DNA of 64,000 bases from assembly GCA_942486035.1 (NCBI GenBank), contig CALNXK010000033.1, forward strand, positions 2,815,001-2,879,000, read 5' to 3'. The DNA comes from Porites lobata. Lineage: Eukaryota; Cnidaria; Anthozoa; Scleractinia; Poritidae. The position numbers and the translations under genes were made by a program. The notes beneath the pieces are model-generated. The model was given only the letters and a program-made list of their open reading frames with translations. It had not been told where the DNA came from and did not search any database. Position 1 is the stretch's first letter. The number at the start of each line of letters is the position of its first letter. This document shows, one piece after another, positions 1 to 11,033 of the stretch.

Positions 1-408
1 ATTTTTTTTATTTTGTTTACAAAATCGATTTTCACAGTTTACACAAAACTGATACTGCGGAAAATAATGATAAACCACAGGTAGCCCAAGCTCACTATGA
101 TAACCATTATTCTGCTTAGATAATTATGGCAACCTGTGGATAAACTGAACGATGGAGCCATTTTGCAAGTCCAGGGTCCATATCGGATCATATCAGCTCA
201 GCATTTTCCATATGTTATATGTTAAAAGGGTCAAGCGTCGGGGTGTTACTTTACAACACGCAAACAGTCTACCGCCACTCTTTATCACTCCAACTCTCTC
301 ACGGAAGCAAGAATTATCCATTTTGGCTCGATACCAATGCAAAGAGCTCTGCACAAAAACCTATTATTGGTATGATTTAGACCAGTAAGAAGTCGAAAGA
401 TATACGAC
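1..408. other. Upstream flank of first NLR gene
   Basis: No gene is supported here. The short open frame at 152-388 has no recognisable domain and ends 20 bases before the NLR start codon. The stretch probably holds the promoter and 5' UTR of the gene at 409, but I see no clear TATA box. Confidence 0.4.
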
Positions 409-3400
409 ATGCAAGATCTTAAAGATTTTCTTGCCCCGAAAACAGTGAACAGTTTCAGTTATGTGGCAATTTTGGGTTGGCTTTTTCTCGGAATTGTCCT
501 GTCAGGAATCTTTCTAGACATAGAAATCAACGAATCGAGGGCTGATTTTCGCTGTGGCTCAGAAGATGCCAACAAGGAAGTAATAAGTGGAAAGTGTTAC
601 GAACAGTATGAAAAACAAAACAACAAATTCGGTATCCCTGTGTATGGGTTCGTGATTATTAACTTCCTTGTTACTGCAAGTGTTTGTGGAATTTACTCAC
701 AAGCGGTGAAGTCGAGAGTTAATGAACTTGAAGCCTCAACAAACGCGGGAGAAGAAGGGCGGACTCGACAAGAGATCACGGACCCAACTCGGAAAAAGCT
801 GTTCATAGGGTACTGTTGTCAGCTTGTGGTCAGATTTCTGCTTGCACTTGTTTTTGTCCTTCTGCAGGCCAAACTACTTTATCCGCGTAGTTTTCCCTCT
901 AACTTTAACTGTAATTTAATCAAGGAAGGCAATTTTACAGCTGCTCAAAATGTAAAACGGACACAAACGTCATATGAATGTCATAATCAGCGGGCAGCGA
1001 AGAAAACCTTCTGGGCTAATGCCGTGATCGTGGTAAATGGAGTTTTGATGTTTCTTGTGTTTATCGAGGTTCTGTATATCGTGTTTCTATGGGTAACAAA
1101 AGGACAAAGGTTCATGGAGGACCTGCAATTTCACAACTCTTATCTGAAATCTAATTCAAGTGTTTTTCCAGAAACCCAACAACAGGAGTTAATCATCCAC
1201 CGTAATGACACTCCAAGCGAACAGCAGTCAAGCGCTCCATCTAACAACGAACAACCGTCATTCAACTGCACTGAGACAAATGAACAAACACCAGTCGTCA
1301 CTTTCATCGAAAGTATGAAGAAACATATCCGAGGAGTCACTGAACAACCCTACGTAGATCAGGCTACGCCTTTCCACCGTAAACCGGGTGAAGGCTCAAA
1401 AAGATACCTAACGCTTGACCACATCTACACCGATTTAATTATTCACGAAAACAGAGCTCTGCATGAATTTAGTGGAGATAGAGAGAAACAACTGAAAGAA
1501 TACTACAGACCCAGAGAGAAATCTCGACCAACACTGCCGGGAGATATTTTTGATGCTAAACGAAAACCGCGGAACATTCTTGTTGTTGGCCGTCCTGGAA
1601 TTGGAAAAACCATGTTTTGCTCAAAGATTCTTCGCAATTGGGCTTCCGATAAGTTGCTCACAGAGGCACAAAAATCTCGATTTGATTTCAAACTCGCTTT
1701 CCTCGTTAAGTTGAGGAAGTTTAAACGCACAAATGACGAAATTAATCTTCGCCAACTCCTGGATGCATCGGAGTATTCTAAACTACCAATATCTGATGAC
1801 GTTTGGCACTACATTATTGAAAGCCCAGACAAACTGCTCCTTATTTTTGATGGATTTGACGAATATTCTGGAAAGGTTAGAATCAATGACGATGACTTAT
1901 CGATCAGTAACCATGTAGAAGACTCGATGCCAGTTTATTTCCTGTACAAGAAATTATTATCGGGGAAAATCCTTCCCGTTGCTACAGTCTTAACGAGCAC
2001 AAGACCAACCGCCGTGTCATTCTTTGAAGCACCTATTGCCTTTGAAAGAATAGTTGAAATTCTGGGATTCAACTCTGATAAAGTGGAAGAGTATGTGGAC
2101 AAATTCACAAAAGAGAAAGGCGATGATGGCAAGGGAGAAACAATAAAGCAACACATCAGAAGTAGCCTTAACCTCCAATCCTTCTGCTACATTCCTGTGA
2201 ATTGCTTCATCATTTGTTCGTGCTTGTTGCACTTGCTGAACTCACCCGTCTCCGGCTGCCTTCCTACAAGACTAACCGAACTATACTCCATAGCCATCAA
2301 GATTTTTTACTTTTGTCACGATGATATCCAAAGCCGTTACCCATTACATGAAGCTCAACAGTTTTATTTAAAGCCATTTAATGCATTACCTGAACATGTG
2401 CAAAAATTGTTTAAGAGACTGGGAGAAATTGCTTTTCAAGGAATCAAAGAAGGAAGACTCATTTTCGAATCAGGCGAAGTCCATGGCCAGGAAAACAATG
2501 GTTTGTTCCACCGTTTACCTGATAGTTTTAGCGGTTTAACGGAAGGACGAGCACAATATTGTTTTTTACACCTGACGATACAGGAGTTCTTGGCGGCGAA
2601 GTATTTGGTGGACACGTTGAGTCATAGAAAACTGAGAAAATTCGTTTCCAAACACATCCAGGATGGCGCGTGGAAGGTTGTGATGCAGTTTGTGGCTGGA
2701 CTGCTGGCTGAAAAAGAAGGACAATCAACAGATATTTTCAGCGACCTTCTTCCCTCAAAAACTTTTACTGAAGAAGTTAAAATCAAGATGAATGAAGATT
2801 CAGAGGAACGAACTGAAACACGGACCAGTTGGCCAGCTGACAAGAAAGACAGGTTATTAGTGGTGACGCTATTCAATTGCATGTATGAGAACAAAGCCTC
2901 TGATCGAGAAGTTCAAAAGAAACTGGCGGAAATTGGTTGTGATGTGCTTGATTTGAGGTTGTGTAACCTGTCACCTCTCGACTGTTTAGCATTAGTGCAT
3001 GCACTTAAATCTGTTGAAGGAATTTTGGCTTTTCATTTAAGCTTCAACAACCTTCAGTCGCTAGGATGTATTGAGATTGCGAAGTTGTTACCTGGCAACC
3101 AACACAATCAGGGTTTTTGCGAACTAGAAAGATTAGACCTCGGGAATAACAAGATAACTGATGAAGGAGTAAAACATTTATCCACAGCACTCACACAGAC
3201 TAACTGCACACTAAACAGCTTAAACCTCGGGGCTAACAACATAACTGATGAGGGAGTAAAACATTTATCCACAGCACTCACACAGACTAACTGCACACTA
3301 AACAGCTTAAACCTCTGGGAAAACAACATAACTGATGAAGGGGTTAAACATTTATCCACAGCACTCACACACACTAACTGCACACTAAACACCTTAAACC

Positions 3401-3564
3401 TCAAGCGTAACAACATAACTGATGAAGGAGTAAAACATTTATCCACAGTACTCACAAACACTAACTGCACACTAAACAGCTTAAACCTCGTGTATAACAA
3501 CATAACTGATATAGGTAAAAATCTCGTAAAGTCAATGAACATAAGCTGTAGAGTATCTTTCTAA
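409..3564 (+). CDS. Connexin-like four-helix membrane domain fused to NACHT-LRR (NLR-type receptor)
   Basis: A 1051-residue NLR-type protein in one exon. Four hydrophobic helices lie at about residues 17-37, 76-96, 131-153 and 203-229. Helices 1 and 2 are joined by a loop with Cys49 and Cys63, and helices 3 and 4 by a loop with Cys168 and Cys191. The FRC...CYE pattern in loop 1 and EC..QR..KKTFW running into helix 4 resemble the two extracellular loops of connexins, although connexins normally have three cysteines per loop. After a Ser/Gln/Asn-rich linker (about 240-305) comes a NACHT ATPase: Walker A GRPGIGKT at 394-401 and Walker B LLLIFDGFDEY at 476-486. An HLTIQEFLAAKYL block typical of NLR helical domains starts at about 721, followed by C-terminal 29-residue ribonuclease-inhibitor-type LRRs. 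It is expected to be a membrane-anchored sensor. The NACHT-LRR call is firm; the connexin relation is inferred by eye. The ATG at 409 is chosen because the first helix follows at once. Confidence 0.85.
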   Translation: MQDLKDFLAPKTVNSFSYVAILGWLFLGIVLSGIFLDIEINESRADFRCGSEDANKEVISGKCYEQYEKQNNKFGIPVYGFVIINFLVTASVCGIYSQAVKSRVNELEASTNAGEEGRTRQEITDPTRKKLFIGYCCQLVVRFLLALVFVLLQAKLLYPRSFPSNFNCNLIKEGNFTAAQNVKRTQTSYECHNQRAAKKTFWANAVIVVNGVLMFLVFIEVLYIVFLWVTKGQRFMEDLQFHNSYLKSNSSVFPETQQQELIIHRNDTPSEQQSSAPSNNEQPSFNCTETNEQTPVVTFIESMKKHIRGVTEQPYVDQATPFHRKPGEGSKRYLTLDHIYTDLIIHENRALHEFSGDREKQLKEYYRPREKSRPTLPGDIFDAKRKPRNILVVGRPGIGKTMFCSKILRNWASDKLLTEAQKSRFDFKLAFLVKLRKFKRTNDEINLRQLLDASEYSKLPISDDVWHYIIESPDKLLLIFDGFDEYSGKVRINDDDLSISNHVEDSMPVYFLYKKLLSGKILPVATVLTSTRPTAVSFFEAPIAFERIVEILGFNSDKVEEYVDKFTKEKGDDGKGETIKQHIRSSLNLQSFCYIPVNCFIICSCLLHLLNSPVSGCLPTRLTELYSIAIKIFYFCHDDIQSRYPLHEAQQFYLKPFNALPEHVQKLFKRLGEIAFQGIKEGRLIFESGEVHGQENNGLFHRLPDSFSGLTEGRAQYCFLHLTIQEFLAAKYLVDTLSHRKLRKFVSKHIQDGAWKVVMQFVAGLLAEKEGQSTDIFSDLLPSKTFTEEVKIKMNEDSEERTETRTSWPADKKDRLLVVTLFNCMYENKASDREVQKKLAEIGCDVLDLRLCNLSPLDCLALVHALKSVEGILAFHLSFNNLQSLGCIEIAKLLPGNQHNQGFCELERLDLGNNKITDEGVKHLSTALTQTNCTLNSLNLGANNITDEGVKHLSTALTQTNCTLNSLNLWENNITDEGVKHLSTALTHTNCTLNTLNLKRNNITDEGVKHLSTVLTNTNCTLNSLNLVYNNITDIGKNLVKSMNISCRVSF
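3148..3534 (+). repeat. Tandem 87-bp LRR-coding repeats (first NLR)
   Basis: Four nearly identical 87-bp units, each coding for a 29-residue LRR with the core ITDEGVKHLSTAL and TNCTLNSLNL, followed by a capping unit starting ITDIG. The units differ mainly in the two residues before the NNI motif. Such near identity at DNA level points to recent unit duplication or homogenisation. Confidence 0.85.
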
Positions 3565-3576
3565 CTTTTCTAAAAG

Positions 3577-3975
3577 GTAAATGTTTCCCTGTTGAAGGAA
3601 TTTTGGATTTTGATTTAAGCTTCAACAACCTTCAGTCGCTCGGATGTATTGAGATTGCGAAGTTGTTACCTGGCAACCAACACAATCAGGGTTTTTGCGA
3701 ACTAAAAAGATTAAACCTCGCTTTTAATCAGATAACTGATTAACACCACACTAACTACAAACTAAACAACTTAAAGCTTAATCAATATTGCTTTTTCTAA
3801 ACTTAAAGCTCAATAAGATAACTGATGGATGTATAAAACGCTTCACTAGCAGCACTGCACTCACACATACTAACTGCAAAAGAAACAAAGCTTAGACCTT
3901 AGAGCTAACAAAATAACCCAGCAAGGGAAAAATCTCTCAAAAGCAGGGAAAATAAACTATAAAGTATTTATCTAA
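3577..3975 (+). pseudogene. Leftover LRR cassette downstream of first NLR
   Basis: Just past the NLR stop codon, the DNA again reads VEGILDFDLSFNNLQSLGC and PGNQHNQGFCEL, the start of the NLR's LRR region, then meets a stop after NQITD. A degenerate tail ending like the NLR C-terminus follows to about 3975. The same fragment follows the second NLR at 22920-23322. It reads as a broken duplicate of the terminal LRR part; use as an alternative 3' exon is possible but unproven. Confidence 0.7.
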
Positions 3976-5718
3976 GCATGTGTAAATATATTTTTCTGAA
4001 CAGCAATAATTTGAGCTGCATTCTTTGACATTATATTTTCCATTTTTTAAAAGGAAGTTAAGTTTTTTGAGTTCGGCGATCAGGTAACTTCTAAGCAATC
4101 TCGAAGTTCTTAGGTTTCCGTTTATATATTGTTTTGTTTTGTTTTGTTTTTTCTTAAAAATAGTGTGGGTTTTTGTGAGAAGAGAAAATTAGTTTGGTCA
4201 TTGCTATAGCTTTACATAGGAACAGGGTGTGATTTAAAAAAAAAATGTGTATTAATGACTCATAAAGAAGACTGGAACAAATTGATGGACATTTATATAT
4301 ATTCAACTTAGATAACTAAACATTCAGCTACATATGAAGAAGTTTTCCTTTAGGAATGTTATTAGTTAAATGTGATAATCATGGTTTCTCTTATTTACAG
4401 TAAGCGTCACCTTAGAATTCTATTTGCAGTTATGGCTTTTTCTAAGTAGTCATCCTTGTATATAAGTTTAGTTTTTGATATAATTAAAGTTCTGTTAGAC
4501 CAGTATTATAGATGTCGGCCTGGTCTCCCTTCTCAGTAAACCAATCTTTGCATACAGCAAAATGCGGGGCAAACTGCTTTTGGGACAGAAAAAGCAGAGA
4601 TGGGTCCGTCTAGCAAGGGGATAGCGCGGGGAGGGGGGTGGGGGAATGGTGTATACACCCCCTTTTACCGCACAGATACTTTATCTTCGGCTCAGATGTA
4701 AAACTTTGTACATAAACCGTAACGGATCCAGACCTGCTTGAGGTAGTTTCAAGGTGGAGCGGTTGTTACATGCCCAAAATAAAGTGCAGAGCTTCGGTTT
4801 TGGCCAATAACTGAATAAAGGAAGGGTCTCCCCATTAGTTGAGTTTAAAAACCCTTTTTGCTGATCAAGTAACAAAATATCCTGCCCTGAATAGTTTGAA
4901 ATCAGCGGCCTTACCGGAGTCAGAAGGCAAGATTTCACCAACTCACCTTTCAAAAACTGTTAACTGCGGCCACCGCTTTTGTTATTGACTTAATGGGTGC
5001 CAGCTAAAACACCTGCTAACATAAGAAGTAACAGTTAAGCGGAAATCCAAGATCCCCGGTGAAGCGAAACTAGCACCAGGGTACTGTAAAAAAAAAAAAC
5101 AAAAAAAAAACATGTTTTTATCCTGGGGCGGGGGTGGAGGCGCACTTGAGGAAAGTTTGGGTGCGAATGTGCCGCTGAGTCCTTTAATTCCTGAACATGT
5201 TTAAGACAAAATAATCCGTTCTTTCCGCGGTTTCGTGACCCAGTCTCAGTATTCATCAGTTCTCTTTGTCGTCACGCAACGATCCTCCAGTTTTGGGGGA
5301 AGACATAAACACCATAGAAGCTCTTCAAGCCCTAAGAGTGATCAGCGTCAAATTTCTCCTTGTAATATCACTGCTTTATAAAACAGAGTGGTCATGAGAA
5401 TTAAGGACATGATCACACAAGATGAATCCAATTGATACTGCAACAAATTCTCCCCACTACTTCTATTGAAAACGTATAGGGATAACAAATGAGAATTTGA
5501 ATTTTGATGTTAGGGCTTAAGGGGTTAAAGAGTAGTCTCCCTCATCCGCTCACACGATACAGTTACTACATTTACTACAACATGTATGACTTTTTGCTTT
5601 GCGTGAGTCAAAACGTTACATCCTAGAAGGGGAAAATTTGACATACATTCATTACTTCTTGTAACAGTGTCGTCTGCAGCAATGTCTCTATCATTTTCAA
5701 AACCTTTTTGTTTTTGTG
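3976..5718. other. Non-coding spacer, paralogous to 23323-25359
   Basis: No supportable gene. Most of this spacer can be matched by eye to the spacer after the second NLR, including the block beginning GTCGGCCTGG and the one around the poly-A run at 5090-5110. It therefore belongs to the segmental duplication. Compared with the second copy it lacks about 100 bases near 4240 and about 150 bases near 5550. A TTAA-type MITE sits at 5326-5524. Confidence 0.7.
5326..5524. repeat. TTAA-type (piggyBac-like) MITE copy
   Basis: About 200 bp, right end GGCTTAAGGGG followed by TTAA. The left CCCTTTAA terminus is partly lost here but intact in the paralogous copy at 24810-25013. It is a diverged relative of the family seen at 29819, 54624, 59425 and 61984. 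Confidence 0.6.
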
Positions 5719-6835
5719 TTAACTATCATTTGGAAGTAATATTTCTTTTTCTGTTCCATGTCGTTTATCTACGTCATCATTTTGTTTATCCTGCTCGTTA
5801 CTATCATCACTGTCTCGATTCTGCTCCTGTTCCTTATCATCGTCCATCTTATTATACGCCTCGGTAAATTTCTCATCAATGAAGCTCTCCACCAAACCTT
5901 GGATCTCCCCTTTATCTGGGCATTCAAGTTCGTCAAGAATCCGCCGGATATATATCTTATACAGCAGCAGATGTGGATCCACGATGCAGCTCCAAAGATG
6001 ATTTGACGAGTAACGTGATATCCAGCGGCAACAGAGCGGCGCTGATTACAGAACCAGCAACGTGTGCCGCGCGTGTCCCCGCAATAGCCGCACTTCTGGC
6101 TACAGCGCCTGCAGTAGCGGCCGCTGATGCAGATATTGTGGCTGCGTAAGTGGCAGCTCTGAAGAACCTGGCACCGAATTCTACTCTCTCTTCGGTGGAC
6201 GCGCCGATCTCTTCATAGGATATCCGCTGACTAAGAAATTCAAATCCACTTCCTTCCAGCTTCCTTCTAATTCTCTGAGCAAAACCGCCTTATCATGCAG
6301 CGGTTTAAGGAGCTCTGCTAAGCTAGAGATGAAGTTTTCCAAGGAGTCTAACTGTTTCTGGAGCCCACTACAAGCTTCACGATCGTCCTCAATTGCCGCT
6401 TGCACTTCTTTGAGTCCTAATTTTTCCAAGATTATCTCAACGACTTTGGAACCAGACATAACCAGTCCTCCGGCGCCACCTATTCCTGCCCCAACAAGGG
6501 ACACTACGATTCCTGCCCCAAATGTAAAGGGTGCAGCAATGAGGCCCGCAGCTGAAAGGATCCCTGCTATGGTTCCCATGGATGCTCCTGTTATGGTTGA
6601 GATATTCACGTTTCTGTTTTGTTCATGTTGCTTTGTGTCTAGTTCTTCTAGACACAAATTGTTGTTTAGTGCGCGTTCTTATTGATATCCAGCTTAGAAA
6701 AGCGTCGGGCAATTCCTCTCTATTTTGCGCAGTTGTTCAAATTGCTCAGTGATATGGTTAACGTGATGAATGATTCGTGGTTTTCGAGCATGTCACTGCT
6801 ATCGTCCTTGTTTTCCACGTCTGTGAGTACAGCTA
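5719..6835 (-). pseudogene. Broken apolipoprotein-L-like exon
   Basis: A close copy of the intact APOL-like exon at 25360-26438, interrupted by several small length changes. Compared with the intact copy there are 2 extra bases near 6756, extra bases near 6650, an 11-base duplication near 6265 and 4 extra bases near 5950. The frame is split into pieces: 6181-6657 holds the hydrophobic hairpin (AGLIAAPFTFGAG) and 5719-5982 holds the acidic C-terminus. A good splice acceptor (long T run, GGCAG) precedes it at 6836, so it was once an internal or last exon. Convergent with the NLR at 409. Confidence 0.85.
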
Positions 6836-8406
6836 CTGCCAAAAAAAGAAAAAAAGATCAATGTTTCTTGGGTAAAGTTCTCCGCCACAATAATTCACAT
6901 AGAAAAGTGGAAGCCACATTCCAGTCAAGCAATTGGGAAGTTTTATTTTGCGTTTCGAATGTTGTCTCCGGCCAGCTGTTTTCCTTCTCCAGGCGTTCAG
7001 ATAGCGGAGAGTGCTGCGAAATGGAGAGCGAAATGGTATTGAATGTTGATTAAAATACAAAAATCGTTATTGAATCTGATTTATGCGCAAATGTTCGTTT
7101 CTTCGCGCTAATGAATATATCGTCGCACCATTAGTCGCCGTTTCACGCAAATGAATGCGTATTTTCTCTTTATGAACAGCAAAAGATGTAATTCCACCCC
7201 CCCGGTTCTCACCCGGGTATCCAAAGCCTTACAAGAACAGGCGGGAAGCAAAAACAAAAGCCAAGCACAGGCAAGTGCTTTTGTCGTTAAATATCATCTA
7301 TACACTGTTTTATCTCTTCAATGTAATGTTTAATTGTTAACAAAAGTATCTTGTTGTTGGTGCTTTGCAATTCACGGCTTGGAATCACCTTGGTGTTAGA
7401 ATCTGTCAGACTCAAAGTGACATCACAGACCACTACAAATTTATGGGCACAATACACAAACAGATGCACAAACAGATTCATTTCCTGTACTAAAGTTAAT
7501 TATTTCTTTTACTTATGACGTTCATCGAGATTACATGAAACGAAAACGAACGTCTATTCAACTAACCTAGAATTCCAGATCCAATTCCAAATTTTTCGGC
7601 TTACTTGACGTAAGTCATGGGACACTTTTGAACCAATGAATGCGAAGATTGAGAAAAGACGCATCGACAGACGAAGCACTCCCAAGCGCTGTTGGTGTTG
7701 AATTTTCGGCGTCTTCGCTGTCTTGGTCCCTTTCAGCGGTGAACATTCGACTTGTTGTGGTTTGGGACAAACCTGAAAATATCGGCTGAGTTGATTTTCT
7801 CTGTAAGCGTCCCATCATACAACTTTATCAAGCTCCATCTCGTGTGTTCTTGCTGTTGTTCTATTCTCTGTAAAGTAGATTTTCCGCATTGCATTGCAAT
7901 GCTTGTCAAGGTAAGAACCGAAGTTAATTCTTTTTTGTTTTAAGTTAAATGTTAGTATACTGTGTCTTTTACTGTATGCAAGTTGAAGAGTTTTATCAGG
8001 TTCCCTTAGTGCTAAGGCTAAACTTTAGAATACTTCTGCACTTATTGCATCACTTCTTTGAATAACAAAAGTGCCTTTTGTGTTATGCCTCGTTCATAAA
8101 GCGTTCCAACAAGTGGTGGTTTATAAAACAACGATCTTTTAGTGGTCAAAAGAGGGAAATAATGTGACTCCTTGATTGGATAATCAGTTACACCTCTGTT
8201 GCACTTTGGTATTGGTTAGCCGTGCAAGAGTTGACAAACATCGCGATAAGCTTAAAGGGAGAGGGAGATCAGAATAGACTGACCCTTCCACGGTTTTTAA
8301 CATGGACCAGTTAGGGAAAATCCGTCCACACCACTGAAAAGAACGACTTGAATTAGTGAAATTTGCCAAATTTGAAAGTGATACGTCTTAAGCGAGCGAA
8401 GATATA
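6836..8406. other. Spacer without a supported gene
   Basis: Homology to the second copy runs on to about 7035, covering the intron just upstream of the APOL-like exon. Beyond that I see no coding signal. A consensus splice donor (AAG then GTAAGA) stands at 7911 after a short open frame, so a small 5' exon ending at 7910 is possible. Confidence 0.4.
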
Positions 8407-8553
8407 CAGTGGAACCCAGCTATAATGAAGTGCCACGGTATCGAAAAAACTGTTCATTATAGCGGGGACTTCGTTATAGCGAAGACCCCATTATAACGAA
8501 TTATCTGGTTTAAAGTACAGTCGAACCTGTATACAACAGGTGGCTGCTTATAG

Positions 8554-9976
8554 CCTAGGACAAGACTCCTCGTCGCGGGAAAAAGGAGAAAAGAATCGGT
8601 GTGGGTGAAAAAAAACAAAAATCAGTAAGCGAGCGGAGAGGTAGTCTGGGGAGGGGAAAAAGTGGTGGAACCTGGAGACATGCCTTTGATGCCGCGGATC
8701 CGCCCTCCAGCAATTAACTTGTCATTGAAATGTCAACACATCAAGTTGTCATCATGGATGTCAGCATGAGCTTATTATGTCGCTTTTGTAAAAAACTAGT
8801 TGAATTTGAGATGAAGTAAGAGTGCAAGCAAAGAGATCTACTTAACTTCGACTGCCGACTCGGCAAAGAGAAAGAAAGATGTTTAAGAGGAAAATGTGCC
8901 GCATGCAACTGGTGAAGAACAGCCGAATAGATTTTCAAGGAGATCGCTCAAGTTCGCAGTTCACATTATGCTCGTTGTCATAGCTTCTTGTAATGTACCA
9001 GACAAAATATTGCTATTGGCAGAGTTTATATTCTGTGGAGGAAAAATGTGTAAGTTTAGCACCTTATGCGACAGACTATTCAGGTTGAGTGTATTCCTGT
9101 TGAATTTGTTGTCCGTTTTATGTGGTATGTCAGCTCAAAATCGTGTAAAAGTCAGTAATGATCATTTTCCCAGATTTTCCTCAACCACTGTAATTTTATC
9201 TTTGTTCTAGCCTGCAAGCAGCGTTTTCTCTCTTGCATGCATGGCTTATAGCGTTTACGAAGTTGTTCGTGTCGCTTGTCAGTTGTGTAATTTAGTTTGT
9301 TAACTATGTGACTGACAAGTAATGCAAACTACTTCATAAACGCTAAAAGCCATGCAAGAGAGAAACAACTGCCCACAGGGTATCTCCGTATAGTTGTGGT
9401 TTATGCGTTCTCAGAGCACAAGGCTTAGCTGTACGCAACATGCATTCTTTGCATATATCCACTGATTTTTTAGTTTTATCACGCTTTAAGTAGGAGCATG
9501 ATTATAACGCTGTGCCTTTTGAAGGTCGGCTTATAAGTCCATTGCTTTGTAATTGTGACTGTAGTTTATCACAGGAGAGTATAAGAAAAGCTCCATACTT
9601 TGAATACTTCTTTTTCTTTTTGCAACAGATCACAGGCATATTTTTTGCTCTTCTTGGAGTCGAGGGATAAACCAAAAGTCTTGCAAACAAATTTGTATTG
9701 CTTGCTGGAAGTCTGTGTTTTAACAAATCTTTTCTCGAATTGTAGGAGCGTGATACTGTCAAGAGCACCGCGAATCTGTCAACATGAAGACACTTGACCA
9801 ATCAGAGCATGATACCAGAATCTGGTATCATGGAACGGCAGCATTAAAGGCATGTCTCCAGGCTCCACTGCCCTTTCCCCCTCCCCAGGCCACCGTTCGG
9901 CTCGCTTCGCCCACCAATATTTTTCCTATTTGAACCTGTGCCTTTTCTCCCACGGCGGAGCCTGGTCCCAGGCTAG
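8554..9976. mobile_element. Long-TIR element (MULE-like candidate) nested in the second
   Basis: The first and last roughly 130 bases form a long imperfect inverted repeat (CCTAGGAC...GGAGACATGCC against GGCATGTCTCC...GTCCCAGG). The flanks GCTGCTTATAG and GCTGCTTAATAG look like an 11-12 bp target-site duplication. Long terminal repeats with a 9-12 bp duplication fit Mutator-like elements. No transposase frame was recognised. Confidence 0.55.
9209..9380. repeat. Palindromic MITE
   Basis: The arms at about 9227-9283 and 9311-9366 are inverted copies (TCTCTCTTGCATG against CATGCAAGAGAGA, then the TAGCGTTTA block), giving a hairpin of about 55 bp per arm with a short loop. It sits inside the MULE-like element and is the fourth layer of the nest. 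Confidence 0.7.
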
Positions 9977-10529
9977 GCTGCTTAATAGAGGATCACGAAA
10001 AATACTCACTGGGCGTGGTCTAATATCAATTTATCATACAAACACACTTCATGCAAGGAAAAAATAGGCTAATCAACACTCTTCCAAGCAATCAATACTT
10101 TAAACAAAGTTCAGTGCCAAGTTGTAACTTAACGGCAGTATAATATACATAACATTGTGTAAAAGCACTGTGCAATAAATCTGATGACATCTGAAAAGCG
10201 TTAACGATACTAAACGGCCAAGTATCAGCTTACAGTAGCTCATGTTATTTCTTTATAGTGATGATGGACCACATTTTAAACACAATAAAATATTGCATAA
10301 AATGACATATGGCTTAGTTTCCATTCAGGGGTGGCTGCTTAATACACTAACAGGTAAAAATAACAAAGAAAGACCAACATGGGACTGATACAGGGTGGCC
10401 GCAGCCGCTTAATAGAGGTGGCCGCCTTATACAGGTAACAAATACAGCATTTGTATGAGCGAAAAATTGGGACTTTGAAAACTGATGGCCGGTTAATACA
10501 GGGCTGTTATATACAGGTTCCACTGTATT

Positions 10530-10812
10530 GCGTGAGAAATTTCTGCAATTTGATTGGCTTAGAGCAGTGGTATTTCAGCTTAATTTGAAATACCTACAGC
10601 TGTACATGTGAAAATTACAAGCCTTTTGCAAGTAGTAGTATAAACAATAATAGCGTGATTTGTATGTGATATTTGGCATAAATACCACTCATGATATTTC
10701 AAAATTCTCTTAAATTCCACTCACATAAAGGCTTCTGAAATTACGTATAACAATTTCAAAATATCACTTGTGGTATTTATGCCAAATATCACTACAAATC
10801 ATGCTATTACTT
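10530..10812. repeat. Interspersed repeat, copy 1
   Basis: Shares long blocks with 28682-28905: GAGAAATTTCTGCAA, TTAGAGCAGTGG, TTTGAAATACC and TTGTGGTATTTATGCCAAAT. It includes an internal inverted pair around the GGTATTTATGCC motif (ATTTGGCATAAATACCAC near 10670). Class unknown; no coding content. Confidence 0.65.
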
Positions 10813-11033
10813 AAAGTATACAAATCTGTCGTTTTTACTGACTTCTGTGAGTGGCCAGACAAAATATTCGTTACAGTAGGGTAAATTGTGCGTTGTGACC
10901 GTCAAAATCTATCCGTTGTGGTGGGGATTTCGTTATAGCAGGGTTGGTTTCCACTTATTTTAGTGTAATTCTGTCAGGTTCTCAGATGTTTTTCATTATA
11001 ACGAGATCTTTGTTATGGCAGGGTTCCACTGTA

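Larger units (their letters stand above)
8518..10525. mobile_element. Second TA-flanked TIR element nested in the first
   Basis: Left end CAGTCGAACCTGTATACA and right end TATACAGGTTCCACTG pair as inverted repeats with TA on both sides. The ends resemble the outer element but the interior differs (repeated GGTGGCTGCTTA and GGCCGCCTTATAC phrases). It carries a third insertion at 8554-9976 and no recognisable transposase. Confidence 0.65.
8407..11031. mobile_element. TA-flanked TIR element (pogo/Tigger-like), outer of a nested set
   Basis: Left end CAGTGGAACCCAGC and right end GCAGGGTTCCACTG are inverted repeats flanked by TA dinucleotides; the subterminal CATTATAGCG and CGTTATAATG blocks also match in inverted orientation. 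No transposase is seen. Its size comes mostly from a second element inserted at 8518-10525. The superfamily is inferred from the TA target site and end sequence only. Confidence 0.65.

Noticed and set aside
3148..3534. Regularly spaced repeats as a CRISPR-like array
   Set aside because: The repeats are contiguous coding LRR units without unique spacers, in a eukaryotic genome.
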